Notes: generated from the letters alone by a model not told the origin. 64,000 nucleotides of DNA from Cylicocyclus nassatus (GCA_958299035.1 CATQJL010000112.1:8160880-8224879); one strand, 5' to 3'. Positions 12,561 to 24,018 are shown, counted from the stretch's first letter. Numbers and translations: made by a program.

Positions 12561-12848
12561 TATATTTTTATTAGCTATAAACAGTAAACTAATCTCTTAT
12601 CAAACACTATGTGGATTCTGACAGAGGTCTTCTATGACCATATAAAGGTCACTGTTGACACTGACTATCACACTCAATCATAGCGCAGCTACAGCGCAGT
12701 ACTGGTCGTTCGGTCTCTACATCCCGATCTAGCAAGGCTGAGGTCAGGCTTTCATCATCTACTTTGCCACTCCATCACATAGTCAAACTAAATTCATTGC
12801 CAAACACGGCGTTTGAGTCGGCAGTTCTCAAAGTCTCGATCTTTCAGG

Positions 12849-12889
12849 AAGCCCTGACGAAGGCAGACGGACTGCCAAAACATTGGCTT
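12849..12889 (+). ncRNA. hammerhead-ribozyme-like motif in PLE terminal repeat
   Basis: The order is AAGCC (stem I 5'), CUGACGA (core), a stem II GGCAG-ACGGA-CUGCC with five perfect pairs, AAAAC (GAAAC expected, one substitution), AUU, then GGCUU (stem I 3', five pairs). It fits a type I hammerhead with almost no stem III, the form described for PLE ribozymes. The G-to-A change in GAAA would weaken or abolish cleavage in this copy. Confidence 0.6.
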
Positions 12890-13493
12890 GTCGTTAAATA
12901 AAGTCTTGCTCCAATCTTGGTCAACGGCTTGAAAAATTGTATTATAATTGAATATTTTCAAAATAAATGTGCGACGGGTTCGAAACAAAACCCGTCTTTT
13001 CCGAATACAGCTTGGAACGCGTTTGAAAACAAGAGCTGTGTTCATTTTTTGCCAAGTATTTTACAAATCGGGAACGGAAAGCATCTGTTAGAAAGAGGTG
13101 AAAAGCTGCATCGAACGGCAACCGAGTTGTCCACAGTTGCTGTTGAGGTTGAGACAGTATATGGAATTTGATAGTTTCAAAAAGAATAATTTTAAATATT
13201 TCCAGAAGCAAGCTATGGAAAAGAAAAAATTGCACTGTGTCCTAAACGGTTTGTGCTTTCTATCCGTCACTTGAATGTGCTAGTGGTTGGTATAAAAACT
13301 TAGAGTAGCGAAACTTGACCTTGGCGAAAAGCATGGGTTTCAGATTTTGGCGATTTTCTAGGAGTTCTATACTGCAATATTCATGACCATTTGATAGGTA
13401 GTGGAAAGATGGTGAGGTACCGAGAGCTTCCATGATTGTTTACTCTGCGAATTGTGGCAGAAAAAAAACGAAAATACTTTTGGGGCGACCTAA

Positions 13494-14484
13494 CAAGTAA
13501 AGATAAATCAAATAAAAGTAATAATATAATATAACAAGTATGTAATCTTTGTCTTGTTTAACTGCGTACCTGTTTTGACAACTCAAAATAAGCCATGCCA
13601 CGCTCATGTGTTAACAAAGGACAAGAGCAACTGTCACAACCCAAACTATCAGTAATATTTGCTAATAAAAGAGGGAAAAATGGAACTGTCGCGGGAGCGA
13701 ATTTAGCTCAATGTCCACTCGGGACTTAATCACATCTAGCTCGTAAACAGATAAGGACCCGACCATCCACAAAACGCTTGCTGTTGGAGAAAAGATATTT
13801 TCCGGATTTTTAGAGGTTCTTGAAGCCGAAAAACGGGCGCGTAGTCTACAAGGTGAGGCAAAAGTTTGGGAGCCGACTTTGCATTGCTGTGAAACCATAA
13901 AAGTTGATTTTGATTCCGATTTGTGCCACATAGTGCTGCGATCATCCTCTAGAAATCACATTCTAGCTAGCCAAAAAGGAAAGTTAGTTATGTGTCACAT
14001 CGTTGTCGTTGAGTTTGCCAGACACTGTTCTTTCGAAAATATATGTCAATACGTGGTTTTCGATGAAGCTCTATTAGTAGAGTGGCCTTACGTTACAACG
14101 TCAATCGTCGTCTTCAGATGTTATGGCTCCACCGCTGTCGTGCTAATAACGGTGTGCGATCGCCTTCTCTGTGTAAGGCCTAAGGCATACCTCGCGCGAT
14201 TCGGCTAAACCGCGACGTTCACTTCACGTTCATTCCGCGCATGTGCGAACAGTAGACTTTATGTTTACATAACGAATGAGTACGCAAATATTGCAACAGT
14301 GAAGTGATGTCGAATATGACGAAAACAAACTATCAAGATAAAAGAAAGAAACCTACGAAAACCATTAAAGGATAATGGATTCGTTAAAAAGTTTGTGTAT
14401 TTTCCATTAGGCAATGTTAACTTGAACACCATTTTCATTAATTGTTTTATGTCACCATGTATGTTCATATCCATTAGTAGAAAT
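13494..14484. other. non-coding stretch with a dispersed repeat
   Basis: Bases about 14040-14215 resemble 16085-16245 and its mirror copy 27330-27490 (shared CTAGTAGAGTG, GGCTCCACCGCTGTCG and AAGGCATACCTC motifs), so this is a member of a dispersed repeat family. The rest has no recognised gene. Confidence 0.45.
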
Positions 14485-14485
14485 A

Positions 14486-15140
14486 CAGGGTGTCCCAAAA
14501 TAATGTGCACACTGTTTGATTTTGAATAAATCTCTTATTATGAGGTCTTTCGAGAAGCGGTAAGCGCCGTTTTGTAGAGCTGGCTTCAACTTAGAAAAGT
14601 ATAGAGCGAATCACCGACCGCCCTTCATTACTGTAGGATTACGGTAGAAACTTGGAACATATGGTGTCACTGTGGAAAAAGCTGCCGTTTCAAAAATTTT
14701 CAAAAAGATGTGAAAACTTGTGTAATAGGGTTTTTAGGGACTCTGAGTTCAATACTCAACTATTCTCAAGATTACGAAGCTTTCTAAACGGTGTAACCGC
14801 ACTTTTTAGGAACATTGAGAAAATGGCCGCTACTGTTTACCTTGTATAACTCTTCATTGAAGCATCATAGTAAGTTGATAATTTTACAGTTAGAATCAGC
14901 AACTCCATTTGGCCTAGTGTAAAAGTTTTCAGGCTGTTTCAATTCATTTCTGAGGCAAAATATGACCTTTCAAGGCCCGAAACCCTCTTTTAAGTTTCTA
15001 CCATAATCCTACACTAATGAAGGGCCGTCGGTAATTCGCTCTATACTGTAAATCTAAGTTGAAGCCAGCTTTACAAAATGGCGCTTACCGCTTCTCGAAG
15101 GACCTCATAATAGAGTAATTCAAAATTAAACAGTGTGCAC
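14486..15140. mobile_element. CAGGGTGTCCCAAAA-family foldback element, right end lost
   Basis: The left end CAGGGTGTCCCAAAATAATG follows a TA. Long inner arms pair (14550-14650 against 14985-15120, both with the TCTAAGTTGAAGCC-type segment or its complement). The right terminal repeat stops at GTGCAC before TATATAAG, so the last about 20 bp are missing. The palindrome breakpoint at about 14697 lies inside this element. Confidence 0.65.
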
Positions 15141-15584
15141 TATATAAGAGACCGTAGGAAGTCTTAGGTGTGCGCTTGTACCTTTCTCTATTTTTATTTG
15201 ATGTAGTTTTCTCAAACTCTTTTCCGAGCTTTCTTACTCTTGTCTTATAGTTTTGTAAGTAGCGACTGCACCTTTATTTACTCAGTATCGGCCACCATGA
15301 TTCACCGCCGCTGGCCGACGGCTCAAGTGCGATCTTTCGTAGTTTAGTCATCTTAGATTAAAAGGTTGTCACTCGTTTTGTCCGATTGCACAATTGTCTC
15401 CTTGCTAATAAATAGTTGTTGGAAATTAATTTTGTTAAGGCCGGCGAATACTAACCATCTCATCTAAGATATTTTCATCAATCCTTAGTACCAGCTGCTC
15501 TGCGGAACTACGCCTAGCACAGCGGTCCTCCAATACATGGGCGCGTAGCTTCTGTGATTTGTTGCAAACCGACCCAGTCCTGCC

Positions 15585-16036
15585 TCAAATGCAGTGTCCG
15601 GGCAAAAAGTCGATTTTGGGATTTTGTGCTTATCTGGGCCTATTCGTTAGCTGAATCCGAAAATCTACACTGGAGAGCGCGATAACAGCGAAAAGCGCTC
15701 TAAGGAGAAGGAAATCAGAAGTGGGCGGGGTCTTCCCCACTGAATTCACGATCCCAGCTTCCGGAGCGATCTTCTCAATTCCGCTGGCCGCCCTGACATC
15801 TCCACAGGCCAAGTGCGAATGCGTGATTTGAAATCGAAATTAAGAAGATCGCTCCAGAAGCTGGAACTGTAATTCGCAGTGGGAAGGACCTCGCCCATTT
15901 TTAATTCTCCTCCTGCGTTAGAGGTCTTTTCCGCCGTTTTCGCTTCTCCAGTGTAAATTTTTAGATTCGACCTAGCGAATAGACCCGGGTAAGCACAAAA
16001 TCTCAAAATCGATTTTTTGCCTGGGCACTGACTTTG
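15585..16036. mobile_element. GCAGTGTCC-family foldback element (left-arm copy)
   Basis: The ends carry GCAGTGTCCGGGCAAAAAGT and a complement at about 16010-16031. The body folds back over nearly its whole length around the GATCGCTCC / GGAGCGATC pair. It is related to the better-bounded copy at 43646-44363, which is flanked by TTAA. No protein is encoded. Confidence 0.65.
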
Positions 16037-16379
16037 ACAAAGCGCTTTGAGACCCGTTATGAACAGTCGTTCTGGTGCCAAATCGCGTGAGGTATGCCCT
16101 TAGGCCTAAGGAGTACAAATGCGACATCCAAAGAATGCGGCGCACACCACCGTCAATGCGACAGCGGTGGAGCCACGATCTTTGAGGACGACGATTGGTG
16201 TGGAAACGACAGGACACTCTACTAGTAAAGCTTTACCAGAAAAACCTCGTGTAGGATACATATAACTAACGTTTCATCAAATCATTGCTGAGGTTTGAAC
16301 AGAAGAGGACATGTAATATAGCCAAAAATGCCATACATTATTGTAAGAATTTGGGTTTTGAAAAAACTTTTGCTGGATA

Positions 16380-17815
16380 AAAAAAGGAAAATAAATAAAA
16401 CAAATGCAAAAGAGATTATTGAAAGCATATTTCTATCAGTGGCGTACCCAGGATTTCGGCTCGGGAGGGGGGAGGAGGGGGCGCGACAAAAATTTTTTTC
16501 TAATGAAGGTGCGTGGCTTTAGCCACGCATTCCGAAAAATTTTTTGGGGTGCTTCTCAAAATTTTTGCGGACCCCCAACCCTTAAAACCCGAAAAAAATT
16601 TTTTTTACAAGGCTAATTTGTGTTTTTAAAATTTTTAGAAATTATTTTAATTATTTACAAGTAAAGACAAGTCCTTTGCACATTTTTATAACACCTTTAA
16701 GTAACTTTCAAAAATTCGCGACCCATTCTCGAGGGGGAGGCGCGCCCTCCCTCCCCCCCCCTTCGCCCCCGCCCCCTCCCCCCCCCCCTCCCCTGGGTAC
16801 GCCACTGATTTCTATGTATACAGGGCATAAATATCTGAAATAAACGTGTTTGTCAAATGGTGAACTTGGAAGTAAAACTCATTGGATGTACGAATTTCAT
16901 TGAGCAAATCTTGTTATAACGTACAAAAAAAGTAATAGTAGTTTCAGATGATATATAACATGTGGGGGTTCTGCGTCTTCTACGATTTATGCCCGGGGGG
17001 GGGGGAGACTTTTCATCAAAAATTCTCCTCTGGCGGCCTCTAGCCAATACATTAGTGGGCGAGGGAGAATCAAAGATAAAAAGTCTCCCCCTCGGGCATA
17101 AGTCGTACGAGGCTCTAAACCCCCACAAATCATATATCATCTGCTTTTGATGGGAAGAATCGAAACTATGAAGTCGCAACTTCATGCAATTCTGAAGAAG
17201 TTATGAGCTGTTAAATTTTGAAAAGCGCTTTTTCACCTGCTTTCTCAGAAATCTGGCTCTCTGTGGTGTTTCAATGGATCGGAACGATAAGGCTGACAAG
17301 ACAACGCAATCTTTACCCTACAAAACCTATGAATTTGCAACATCACACACTTTCACATTCAGGATTTATATGAGTTTATGTGTCAGCAGTCACTAAACAA
17401 GCTAAAATGGCGTAATATTTTAGAATTCTGGGTTTCGGCGAACATCTCTCGAATCGACTTAATTTTTTCACTTTTTCTAATGGAGTACCACTTGCTTTTC
17501 AAAATCTATAAAGTCGCTGACATTTTCAAACATCAGATTTATAACAGTGGAATTTTCTCGTGATTTTTTGCTATTTTATTATTCAAAATTCTGGTTCTCG
17601 GCAACTACTCCCTGGATCGACCTACTTTTTTCGCTGTACGTTATAACGGAATTTACTTAATAAAATCCGTACAGTTCCGCTGAGTTGTAGTTCCAAATAC
17701 ATCATTTGATAAGCACGTTTATTTTAGATGTTTATGCCGCTGTATTTTTTTAAAATATGCTTCCAATGATCTCTTTTGCATTTTTTGCTTATTTTCCGCA
17801 CATTGGCGGCAACAA
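16380..17815. mobile_element. long foldback element hosting a hAT-type MITE
   Basis: Left-arm segments (GGAAAATAAATAAAACAAATGC near 16386 and CAGGGCATAAATATCTG at 16821) recur inverted near 17720-17810. An inner hairpin spans about 16945-17141. The left arm is interrupted by the hAT-type element 16437-16807, while the right arm is uninterrupted. The outer limit is approximate. Confidence 0.6.
16437..16807. mobile_element. hAT-type MITE with 8-bp target duplication
   Basis: The termini are CAGTGGCGTACCCAGG and its complement CCTGGGTACGCCACTG, flanked by perfect 8-bp duplications ATTTCTAT (16429-16436 and 16808-16815). The interior has G/C homopolymer tracts and no open frame of note. Other members are at 26764-27137, 30064-30435, 30671-31031 and a relic at 51251-51503. 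Confidence 0.85.
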
Positions 17816-18386
17816 CCTGGAAGGATAGGCTCAGTCGACGTTAACGCTCCCCCTCCCCTCCCCCGTCGACGTTTTTAGGAGGTGAGTGACGGGCACTCCA
17901 CCTTCACTTTTGGCGTTCAGTGGTAGCTGAGACCACCTTCACTCTCAGGGTACTCGGTTCCCTCCATCGCACCTCTGCTCCCACCTTTCAGTGGCGGAGG
18001 CCACTGGTTAATGCTTATTGCCTCGTCATAATTTCCTGACATATTCTTACATAGGAACATGACTGAGAATGAGCGAAGAGATCTATTTGAGGCACACAGG
18101 TATTTACTCTGGCTCACTTCGCATTCGGTCACGCTTTTGGCCGTAGAGCGCAGCAAGCTCCCCGCACTTAAACGCAGCTATCCAACTATCTAAAGAAGTT
18201 CCATCCTGTGCAGTATCTCCTCTGCGATGATTTGGAAAAAATGGACATGAATCAGAGAAATGAGTTCATCCTCGAGGTTGCAATCCAGATGGTTTCATTG
18301 TCCATTGTTTTCAATACCATGTTCTGACTTCACCTAAACAGTTTTTTAGCTGTTTACTTGCTTACGATGCCGCAATTGCTGTTTAA

Positions 18387-18927
18387 CACGTTTCGGACCG
18401 GTGCTGCACATGGTGCAGCACGCGGCTTTGAAGACTTTTTTAACGTTCACAGGAAGTTTTTTTTAGTTTAAGGTTATCAAGTCAAAGGCCTAAGCTCCTA
18501 CTTTCCAACTGACTCTGTGGGGCTGTACCGCCGTTATGTGTTTAGAAGATATGAGAAAAAATCGAACAACAGTTGCAACGAAGTGCGGCGACGCGAACGA
18601 CGCGTGCGACGTCGCAACTTCTCCTTGCTTCTATTTCAAAAAGAAAAACTGTAGTTTCGGTAATGATGTGTACTTTGTACAACATAGATACTTTTGAGTA
18701 CTATTAGAAACCGAGTCCTTGTTCCTTTCTTTCAAGAAAGCACAGAAGTCCCTCTCAAACGGCAGAATTCAAACATTTCGAATTCACTCGGAACTTTGGG
18801 TAAGGAGCTTATCTCACATGCTGATTACAGATATAGCACACAGTCTATGAAAATGAGGTTTCTTTGCTGGCTAACGGCTGAAAGTACACTCTTTTTCGCC
18901 GCGCGCGATTTCGCGGTCCGAAACGTG
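18387..18927. mobile_element. TTAA-flanked MITE (piggyBac-like)
   Basis: The 14-bp terminal repeats CACGTTTCGGACCG and CGGTCCGAAACGTG are immediately flanked by TTAA on both sides (18383-18386 and 18928-18931), the piggyBac target signature. A perfect GTGCTGCAC / GTGCAGCAC hairpin lies just inside the left end. No transposase is present. Confidence 0.7.
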
Positions 18928-19515
18928 TTAATTTCGATCTTGATAAAACATATACACATGAGATGATGATCATGAGATAAGACATGAGCACAGCATACTT
19001 TTCATCTCTTCAGGTCCTACTACCGAGAAAATGAACCTCTTTATTAGATTTATTTGCAATATTTCTCAAATATCCTAAGTGAAAATGAAGTTGTCCGAAA
19101 AATATAGAAAACTTGCACAACTATTAGCTTTATCTCAAACATATCTTACGATTAGTTGAAGACTAGGAGCTCTCTCCAGTCTGTGGAACCCAACCAGATA
19201 ATTCCGAGCATGCATGAAACGACCAACTAAGAGGTACATAATGAAGGGAGTGACATATGCGAAAAGATCAACTTCATGATTAGACTATACAGTCTGGCGT
19301 TTGTGTAAGTAAGGCCCATAGTAAACCCCCATTCATCTCAGGTGACCTGAGATTAACCTAATCCCGTCCATATTCCCTTGCTTTAGGATAGTCAGTTCAA
19401 CAGTTAGAAGATTGGCCTCCAAGTTCGACCCTCTATGAATCTTGGCATAATTTGAATATCTTTTGTTTTGTTGTTGAACTGCGGCCAAGACTGGTATGGT
19501 AACAATTTATTATTC

Positions 19516-19550
19516 GGCTAACGTTTCGGCGCCAAGCCGTCGTCAGAGCC
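19516..19550 (-). ncRNA. hammerhead-ribozyme-like motif (left-arm PLE)
   Basis: Mirror copy of 24019-24053, read on the minus strand: GGCU, CUGACGA, a short stem II with GGC/GCC pairs, GAAAC, GUU, AGCC. Both conserved core boxes are intact. See the plus-strand copy for the pairing. Confidence 0.6.
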
Positions 19551-19744
19551 TGTAACCAAAAACGTATGTGTGGAGTACTTTCTGGGCTTTCATTACCATA
19601 ACGATTTAAACTGAGGAGTACGAAACCAGCTAAGAGCTAGAACATGTTTTACCTTATTCCACGTCAGTCGAGGGATTTGGCCACTCATGGTCAAGCTGTG
19701 CAGAATGTGAAACGCTGTTCTCCATGTTGTTTATACTTTGGTAA

Positions 19745-20347
19745 TCAAAAACTTTGATACGGTGATAACTCTTTGATTACGGTAATGCACTCGTCCTTTT
19801 TATTCATTTTGGGGTCACGTGACGTAATCCAAAATGCTCCGAGTATCTTGTGTGGGATAGTTTCTTGTTCGTATGACAAGATTGTCGCAGCAATATCAAA
19901 CGGCATATTATCGTGAGACACTCTGCTATGTGCATTTAGAGGAGTGAATGCTTTGCGTTTTGCGAGTCCAACCAAGTGCTCTTTGATCCATAGACACAAT
20001 GGTCGCCCGGTCTCACCCACATATTATTCACCGCACACTCGACAGGTAATGAGATAGACGACCACGCATTTTAGGCAATCACCTGGTCTTCCAAAGGGAG
20101 ATATTACGCAGTTTGATCTTGAGCAAATTTTGTCATATGCGCGATTGCGAATTAACTGTTTCTTAAGATTGGGAGAAGGGATGTCTACAATCCAAACATA
20201 GTCTTGCATGCCTGCCCAATGTAGACTCCTAACAGCTTTGCTAAAGTCGTCCGCTACGAAAGGTATGCAAAAGGAGATTTTTTGGGGTGTCTTTCTCATG
20301 GGTGTGCATCTAGTTGACAAGTTACCGTTAACGCAACTCATTTGCAA
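19745..20347 (-). pseudogene. PLE GIY-YIG endonuclease with in-frame stop (left-arm copy)
   Basis: Two open stretches of 107 and 91 codons in one frame are separated by a single TAA at 20021-20023. The stop falls inside the catalytic motif, between VVYLITCRVCGE and YVGETGRPL. Upstream are a Cys-containing segment (CSRSNCVISPFGRPGDC) and a linker; downstream is the helix WIKEHLVGL. Without the stop the domain would look complete, so either a recent nonsense mutation or an error in this copy is possible. The other arm carries the same stop. Confidence 0.7.
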
Positions 20348-20564
20348 ATATCCATTGGATATGCAATTTCTTTAGCCAACTTTAAAGATGCTGTACGTTC
20401 TTGAACGCCAGACGAGATTTTTTAGCTGTTTTGAACAGAATTATTATCATATTATATTATTCAGAATAGATCTCTTTATATTTCGTGGGTGTGCTGAACA
20501 ATAGCGTGTTGAGATATTTTTGTTGGTAGTTTCGGTTGGCTTTCCAAATTCCATTACGTAAATA

Positions 20565-21060
20565 CAAGGTGTCCCAAAAAAATGTTAACACTGTTTGATC
20601 GTTAATAACTCCCCTGCTTTCATGTCCTTTGCCGAGCTTGGGGCACCATTCTATAGAGCGAGGTTCAACTTAGATTTACAGTATGGAGCGAATCATAGAT
20701 CGCCCTTCACTACTGTAGGATTACGGTAGGAACTTCAACAAGTATTTTAGGCCATTAGAGGCCATATTCTGCCTCGGAACAAACCAAACAAATCATAAAC
20801 TCTTGCACTATGGTAATAAAAGCCGCTGATTTCAAATAAGAAATTTTCACTTTACTGTGACGCTTCTTTCCAAGGTTATCCCAGGTAAATCGTAATAACT
20901 GAATTTCCAGCATTTGCCGGAAAGATGATTACACCGTCAAAAAAGCTATAAACACTTATAAAAAGCTGTGTAATGGAATCAGCGCGAGCAAAAACCCTAG
21001 TACACGATTTTTCAAATATTTGAAAAATTTTGTCAAATGGCATATTTTTATTTTGTAAAG
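20565..21060. mobile_element. CAGGGTGTCCCAAAA-family element, truncated
   Basis: The left end CAAGGTGTCCCAAAAAAATG follows TA. Internal sequence (GTAATCCTAC complement, ATTACACCGT, GTGGAATCAGC-like motif) parallels the complete element at 29244-29915. The right half is missing. The inverted-arm boundary at 20884 falls inside it. Confidence 0.6.
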
Positions 21061-21159
21061 AGACGAAACTCGTATCTATGACCGCATTAGGCTCTTAAGG
21101 CTCGTATACAAGTGAAGGGAATGGTATGACGGGTAATCGTGTCTTTGGTATCTATAATT

Positions 21160-21667
21160 TGCAATTTTATATATATATATAAAACTCAAATACTGTAACT
21201 TTGTTTGTTATGATGTTTGTGGCTTAGAGACTCCTTAGTTTGTGAACCGAAGAGGCTGAATTTCCCTCCCCTATAAACAAGCCACGGCGCAAAAGATAGA
21301 CTACTTTTCGCGCCGATTCGCTGGGTCCTTCTATCGATTTTCTGATTTATTTACTTACAACTACGAAAATGAAAGCTTTTCATTGTACTATCAAATCATT
21401 TCTACAAGAAAGGTAGAAGAGAGCGGTAAAGAGCATTTACATTTTGCGGCGAGGACGATGCGGTTACGAAGAGAGGCCATCAAAAGGGAAGACAACAACT
21501 ACCACGAGCGCCGTAGCGTGAACCAGGATCGGAAACAGGAAGGAAGATGGAAAGGAGTAACGAGATCTAGAATGAAAAGAAGGGGACAAATTGTGAGTTC
21601 CAAGACGCTTTGATACCATGCTAGGTCAGTTTACCACTGCCCGGGCTGGACCGGGGACGTCGGCTAG
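21160..21667 (+). mobile_element. possible Helitron-like element
   Basis: The 3' end reads CGGGGACGTCGGCTAG before a T, and the 5' side is a TATATATATAAAACTC tract like those that open nematode Helitrons. The exact 5' TC is not preserved. A 76-codon open frame inside (21383-21613) shows no domain. This segment belongs to the 1.25 kb present only on the left side of the gap. Confidence 0.4.
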
Positions 21668-22132
21668 TATCATATACATAATCAATTCCTTTTCACGCTA
21701 TTCCATCATCCCGAATTTTATCACGAAGAAACGTTTACATAAAGTATGCGGACTTAGAAGAGGATCAACAGCTGAAAGAACTTTAACTTCGCATTTTACG
21801 TGTAGCTACGAAAACCAAAAAAGATCATATGTTTTCTGTGCTCAAAAGAAGTGCTTGTACAAAAAAAATGTTGCGACCGTTTGTTACCCATCGCCATTTG
21901 GAAGAGAATTGTAGATAAATCAAAAGCCATATGTGATAATATTCGATCTACTGCTAAGCTGAGACTTCAGAAAATTTGATGGGCTGTTAGAGCAAAGACA
22001 ACAAGATTGCGGACATCTGGTACGTTCAGTGAGGTATTTGTTCAGATTTTGACCAGACTCCTCAAGCAATGCAGAACAGTCTCCTTGCTCCACGTGTAAT
22101 TGTTCTCGGTAATGCATCTCTCTCTGTAAACG
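21668..22132. other. unique sequence next to the assembly gap
   Basis: No gene recognised. It is the last real sequence of the left contig before adapter and Ns, and it has no counterpart in the right arm. Confidence 0.5.
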
Positions 22133-22158
22133 AGTACTCTGCGTTGATACCACTGCTT
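22133..22158 (-). other. library PCR adapter left in the assembly
   Basis: These 26 bases are the exact complement of the SMART-type amplification adapter that begins AAGCAGTGGTATCAACGC and ends GAGTACT. They directly abut the N run. This is synthetic sequence, not genome. Confidence 0.95.
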
Positions 22159-22658
22159 NNNNNNNNNNNNNNNNNNNNNNNNNNNNNNNNNNNNNNNNNN
22201 NNNNNNNNNNNNNNNNNNNNNNNNNNNNNNNNNNNNNNNNNNNNNNNNNNNNNNNNNNNNNNNNNNNNNNNNNNNNNNNNNNNNNNNNNNNNNNNNNNNN
22301 NNNNNNNNNNNNNNNNNNNNNNNNNNNNNNNNNNNNNNNNNNNNNNNNNNNNNNNNNNNNNNNNNNNNNNNNNNNNNNNNNNNNNNNNNNNNNNNNNNNN
22401 NNNNNNNNNNNNNNNNNNNNNNNNNNNNNNNNNNNNNNNNNNNNNNNNNNNNNNNNNNNNNNNNNNNNNNNNNNNNNNNNNNNNNNNNNNNNNNNNNNNN
22501 NNNNNNNNNNNNNNNNNNNNNNNNNNNNNNNNNNNNNNNNNNNNNNNNNNNNNNNNNNNNNNNNNNNNNNNNNNNNNNNNNNNNNNNNNNNNNNNNNNNN
22601 NNNNNNNNNNNNNNNNNNNNNNNNNNNNNNNNNNNNNNNNNNNNNNNNNNNNNNNNNN
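22159..22658. other. assembly gap of 500 N
   Basis: Exactly 500 unknown bases, a typical fixed-size scaffold gap. Open frames running across it are meaningless. Confidence 1.
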
Positions 22659-22661
22659 ATT

Positions 22662-22684
22662 CAGTGGTATCAACGCAGAGTACT
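22662..22684 (+). other. library PCR adapter left in the assembly
   Basis: Twenty-three bases match the same adapter from CAGTGGTATCAACGC to GAGTACT; the first three adapter bases are altered. The right arm of the inverted repeat starts at the very next base, so that contig begins at the ligated end of a library fragment. Confidence 0.93.
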
Positions 22685-23221
22685 CTGGGATAACCTTGGA
22701 AAGAAGCGTCACAGTAAAGTGAAAATTTCTTATTTGAAATCAGCGGCTTTTATTACCATAGTGCAAGAGTTTATGATTTGTTTGGTTTGTTCCGAGGCAG
22801 AATATGGCCTCTAATGGCCTAAAATACTTGTTGAAGTTCCTACCGTAATCCTACAGTAGTGAAGGGCGATCTATGATTCGCTCCATACTGTAAATCTAAG
22901 TTGAACCTCGCTCTATAGAATGGTGCCCCAAGCTCGGCAAAGGACATGAAAGCAGGGGAGTTATTAACGATCAAACAGTGTTAACATTTTTTTGGGACAC
23001 CTTGTATTTACGTAATGGAATTTGGAAAGCCAACCGAAACTACCAACAAAAATATCTCAACACGCTATTGTTCAGCACACCCACGAAATATAAAGAGATC
23101 TATTCTGAATAATATAATATGATAATAATTCTGTTCAAAACAGCTAAAAAATCTCGTCTGGCGTTCAAGAACGTACAGCATCTTTAAAGTTGGCTAAAGA
23201 AATTGCATATCCAATGGATAT

Positions 23222-23824
23222 TTGCAAATGAGTTGCGTTAACGGTAACTTGTCAACTAGATGCACACCCATGAGAAAGACACCCCAAAAAATCTCCTTTT
23301 GCATACCTTTCGTAGCGGACGACTTTAGCAAAGCTGTTAGGAGTCTACATTGGGCAGGCATGCAAGACTATGTTTGGATTGTAGACATCCCTTCTCCCAA
23401 TCTTAAGAAACAGTTAATTCGCAATCGCGCATATGACAAAATTTGCTCAAGATCAAACTGCGTAATATCTCCCTTTGGAAGACCAGGTGATTGCCTAAAA
23501 TGCGTGGTCGTCTATCTCATTACCTGTCGAGTGTGCGGTGAATAATATGTGGGTGAGACCGGGCGACCATTGTGTCTATGGATCAAAGAGCACTTGGTTG
23601 GACTCGCAAAACGCAAAGCATTCACTCCTCTAAATGCACATAGCAGAGTGTCTCACGATAATATGCCGTTTGATATTGCTGCGACAATCTTGTCATACGA
23701 ACAAGAAACTATCCCACACAAGATACTCGGAGCATTTTGGATTACGTCACGTGACCCCAAAATGAATAAAAAGGACGAGTGCATTACCGTAATCAAAGAG
23801 TTATCACCGTATCAAAGTTTTTGA
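23222..23824 (+). pseudogene. PLE GIY-YIG endonuclease with in-frame stop (right-arm copy)
   Basis: Same protein as the left-arm copy, with the same TAA (23546-23548) between the two halves of the GIY-YIG motif. The hammerhead core at 24019-24053 follows 195 bp downstream, the expected position of a PLE terminal repeat. Confidence 0.7.
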
Positions 23825-24018
23825 TTACCAAAGTATAAACAACATGGAGAACAGCGTTTCACATTCTGCACAGCTTGACCATGAGTGGCCAAATCCCTCG
23901 ACTGACGTGGAATAAGGTAAAACATGTTCTAGCTCTTAGCTGGTTTCGTACTCCTCAGTTTAAATCGTTATGGTAATGAAAGCCCAGAAAGTACTCCACA
24001 CATACGTTTTTGGTTACA

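Larger units (their letters stand above)
11437..12942 (-). mobile_element. 5'-truncated Penelope-like element (PLE) with inverted terminal repeats
   Basis: This insertion is bounded by the 12-bp direct repeat TATAATTGAATA (11425-11436 and 12943-12954). About 370 bp at each end (11455-11825 and 12590-12930) are inverted copies of each other, like PLE pseudo-LTRs, which often appear inverted at the 5' end of truncated copies. Between them, on the minus strand, lies a broken GIY-YIG endonuclease. Both terminal copies contain a hammerhead-ribozyme-like core. The reverse transcriptase region is absent. Confidence 0.75.
11009..13493. mobile_element. mariner-type foldback element split by a PLE insertion
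   Basis: The termini are TTAGGTCGTACCAAAAGTAT and a near-complement at 13469-13493. Arms about 11009-11240 and 13270-13493 pair (for example CAAAATCTGAAACCCA against TGGGTTTCAGATTTTGG). TA precedes the left end; the right flank is CA, so the duplication has decayed. Removing the 1506-bp insertion at 11437-12942 leaves an element of about 0.98 kb with no coding capacity. Confidence 0.7.
19440..20380 (-). mobile_element. Penelope-like element fragment (left-arm copy)
   Basis: A minus-strand PLE 3' part: a broken GIY-YIG endonuclease (19745-20347) followed by a terminal-repeat-like segment with a hammerhead core (19516-19550). The family differs clearly in sequence from the PLE at 11437-12942. 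Both limits are approximate, and no flanking duplication could be fixed. Confidence 0.65.
14697..20884. repeat. left arm of a ~6.2-kb inverted repeat
   Basis: Nearly identical, in reverse complement, to 22685-28872. Paired coordinates sum to 43569-43574 throughout, so only a few small indels separate the arms, and I noticed only scattered substitutions. The arms contain the same PLE fragment, hAT-, TTAA- and foldback-type elements. The inner end coincides with an adapter ligation junction on the other side, so the duplication is suspect. Confidence 0.9.

Noticed and set aside
22062..22722. Long open frames across the gap on both strands
   Set aside because: They consist of Ns plus translated adapter (the GINAEYS peptide is a well-known adapter signature), so they encode nothing.
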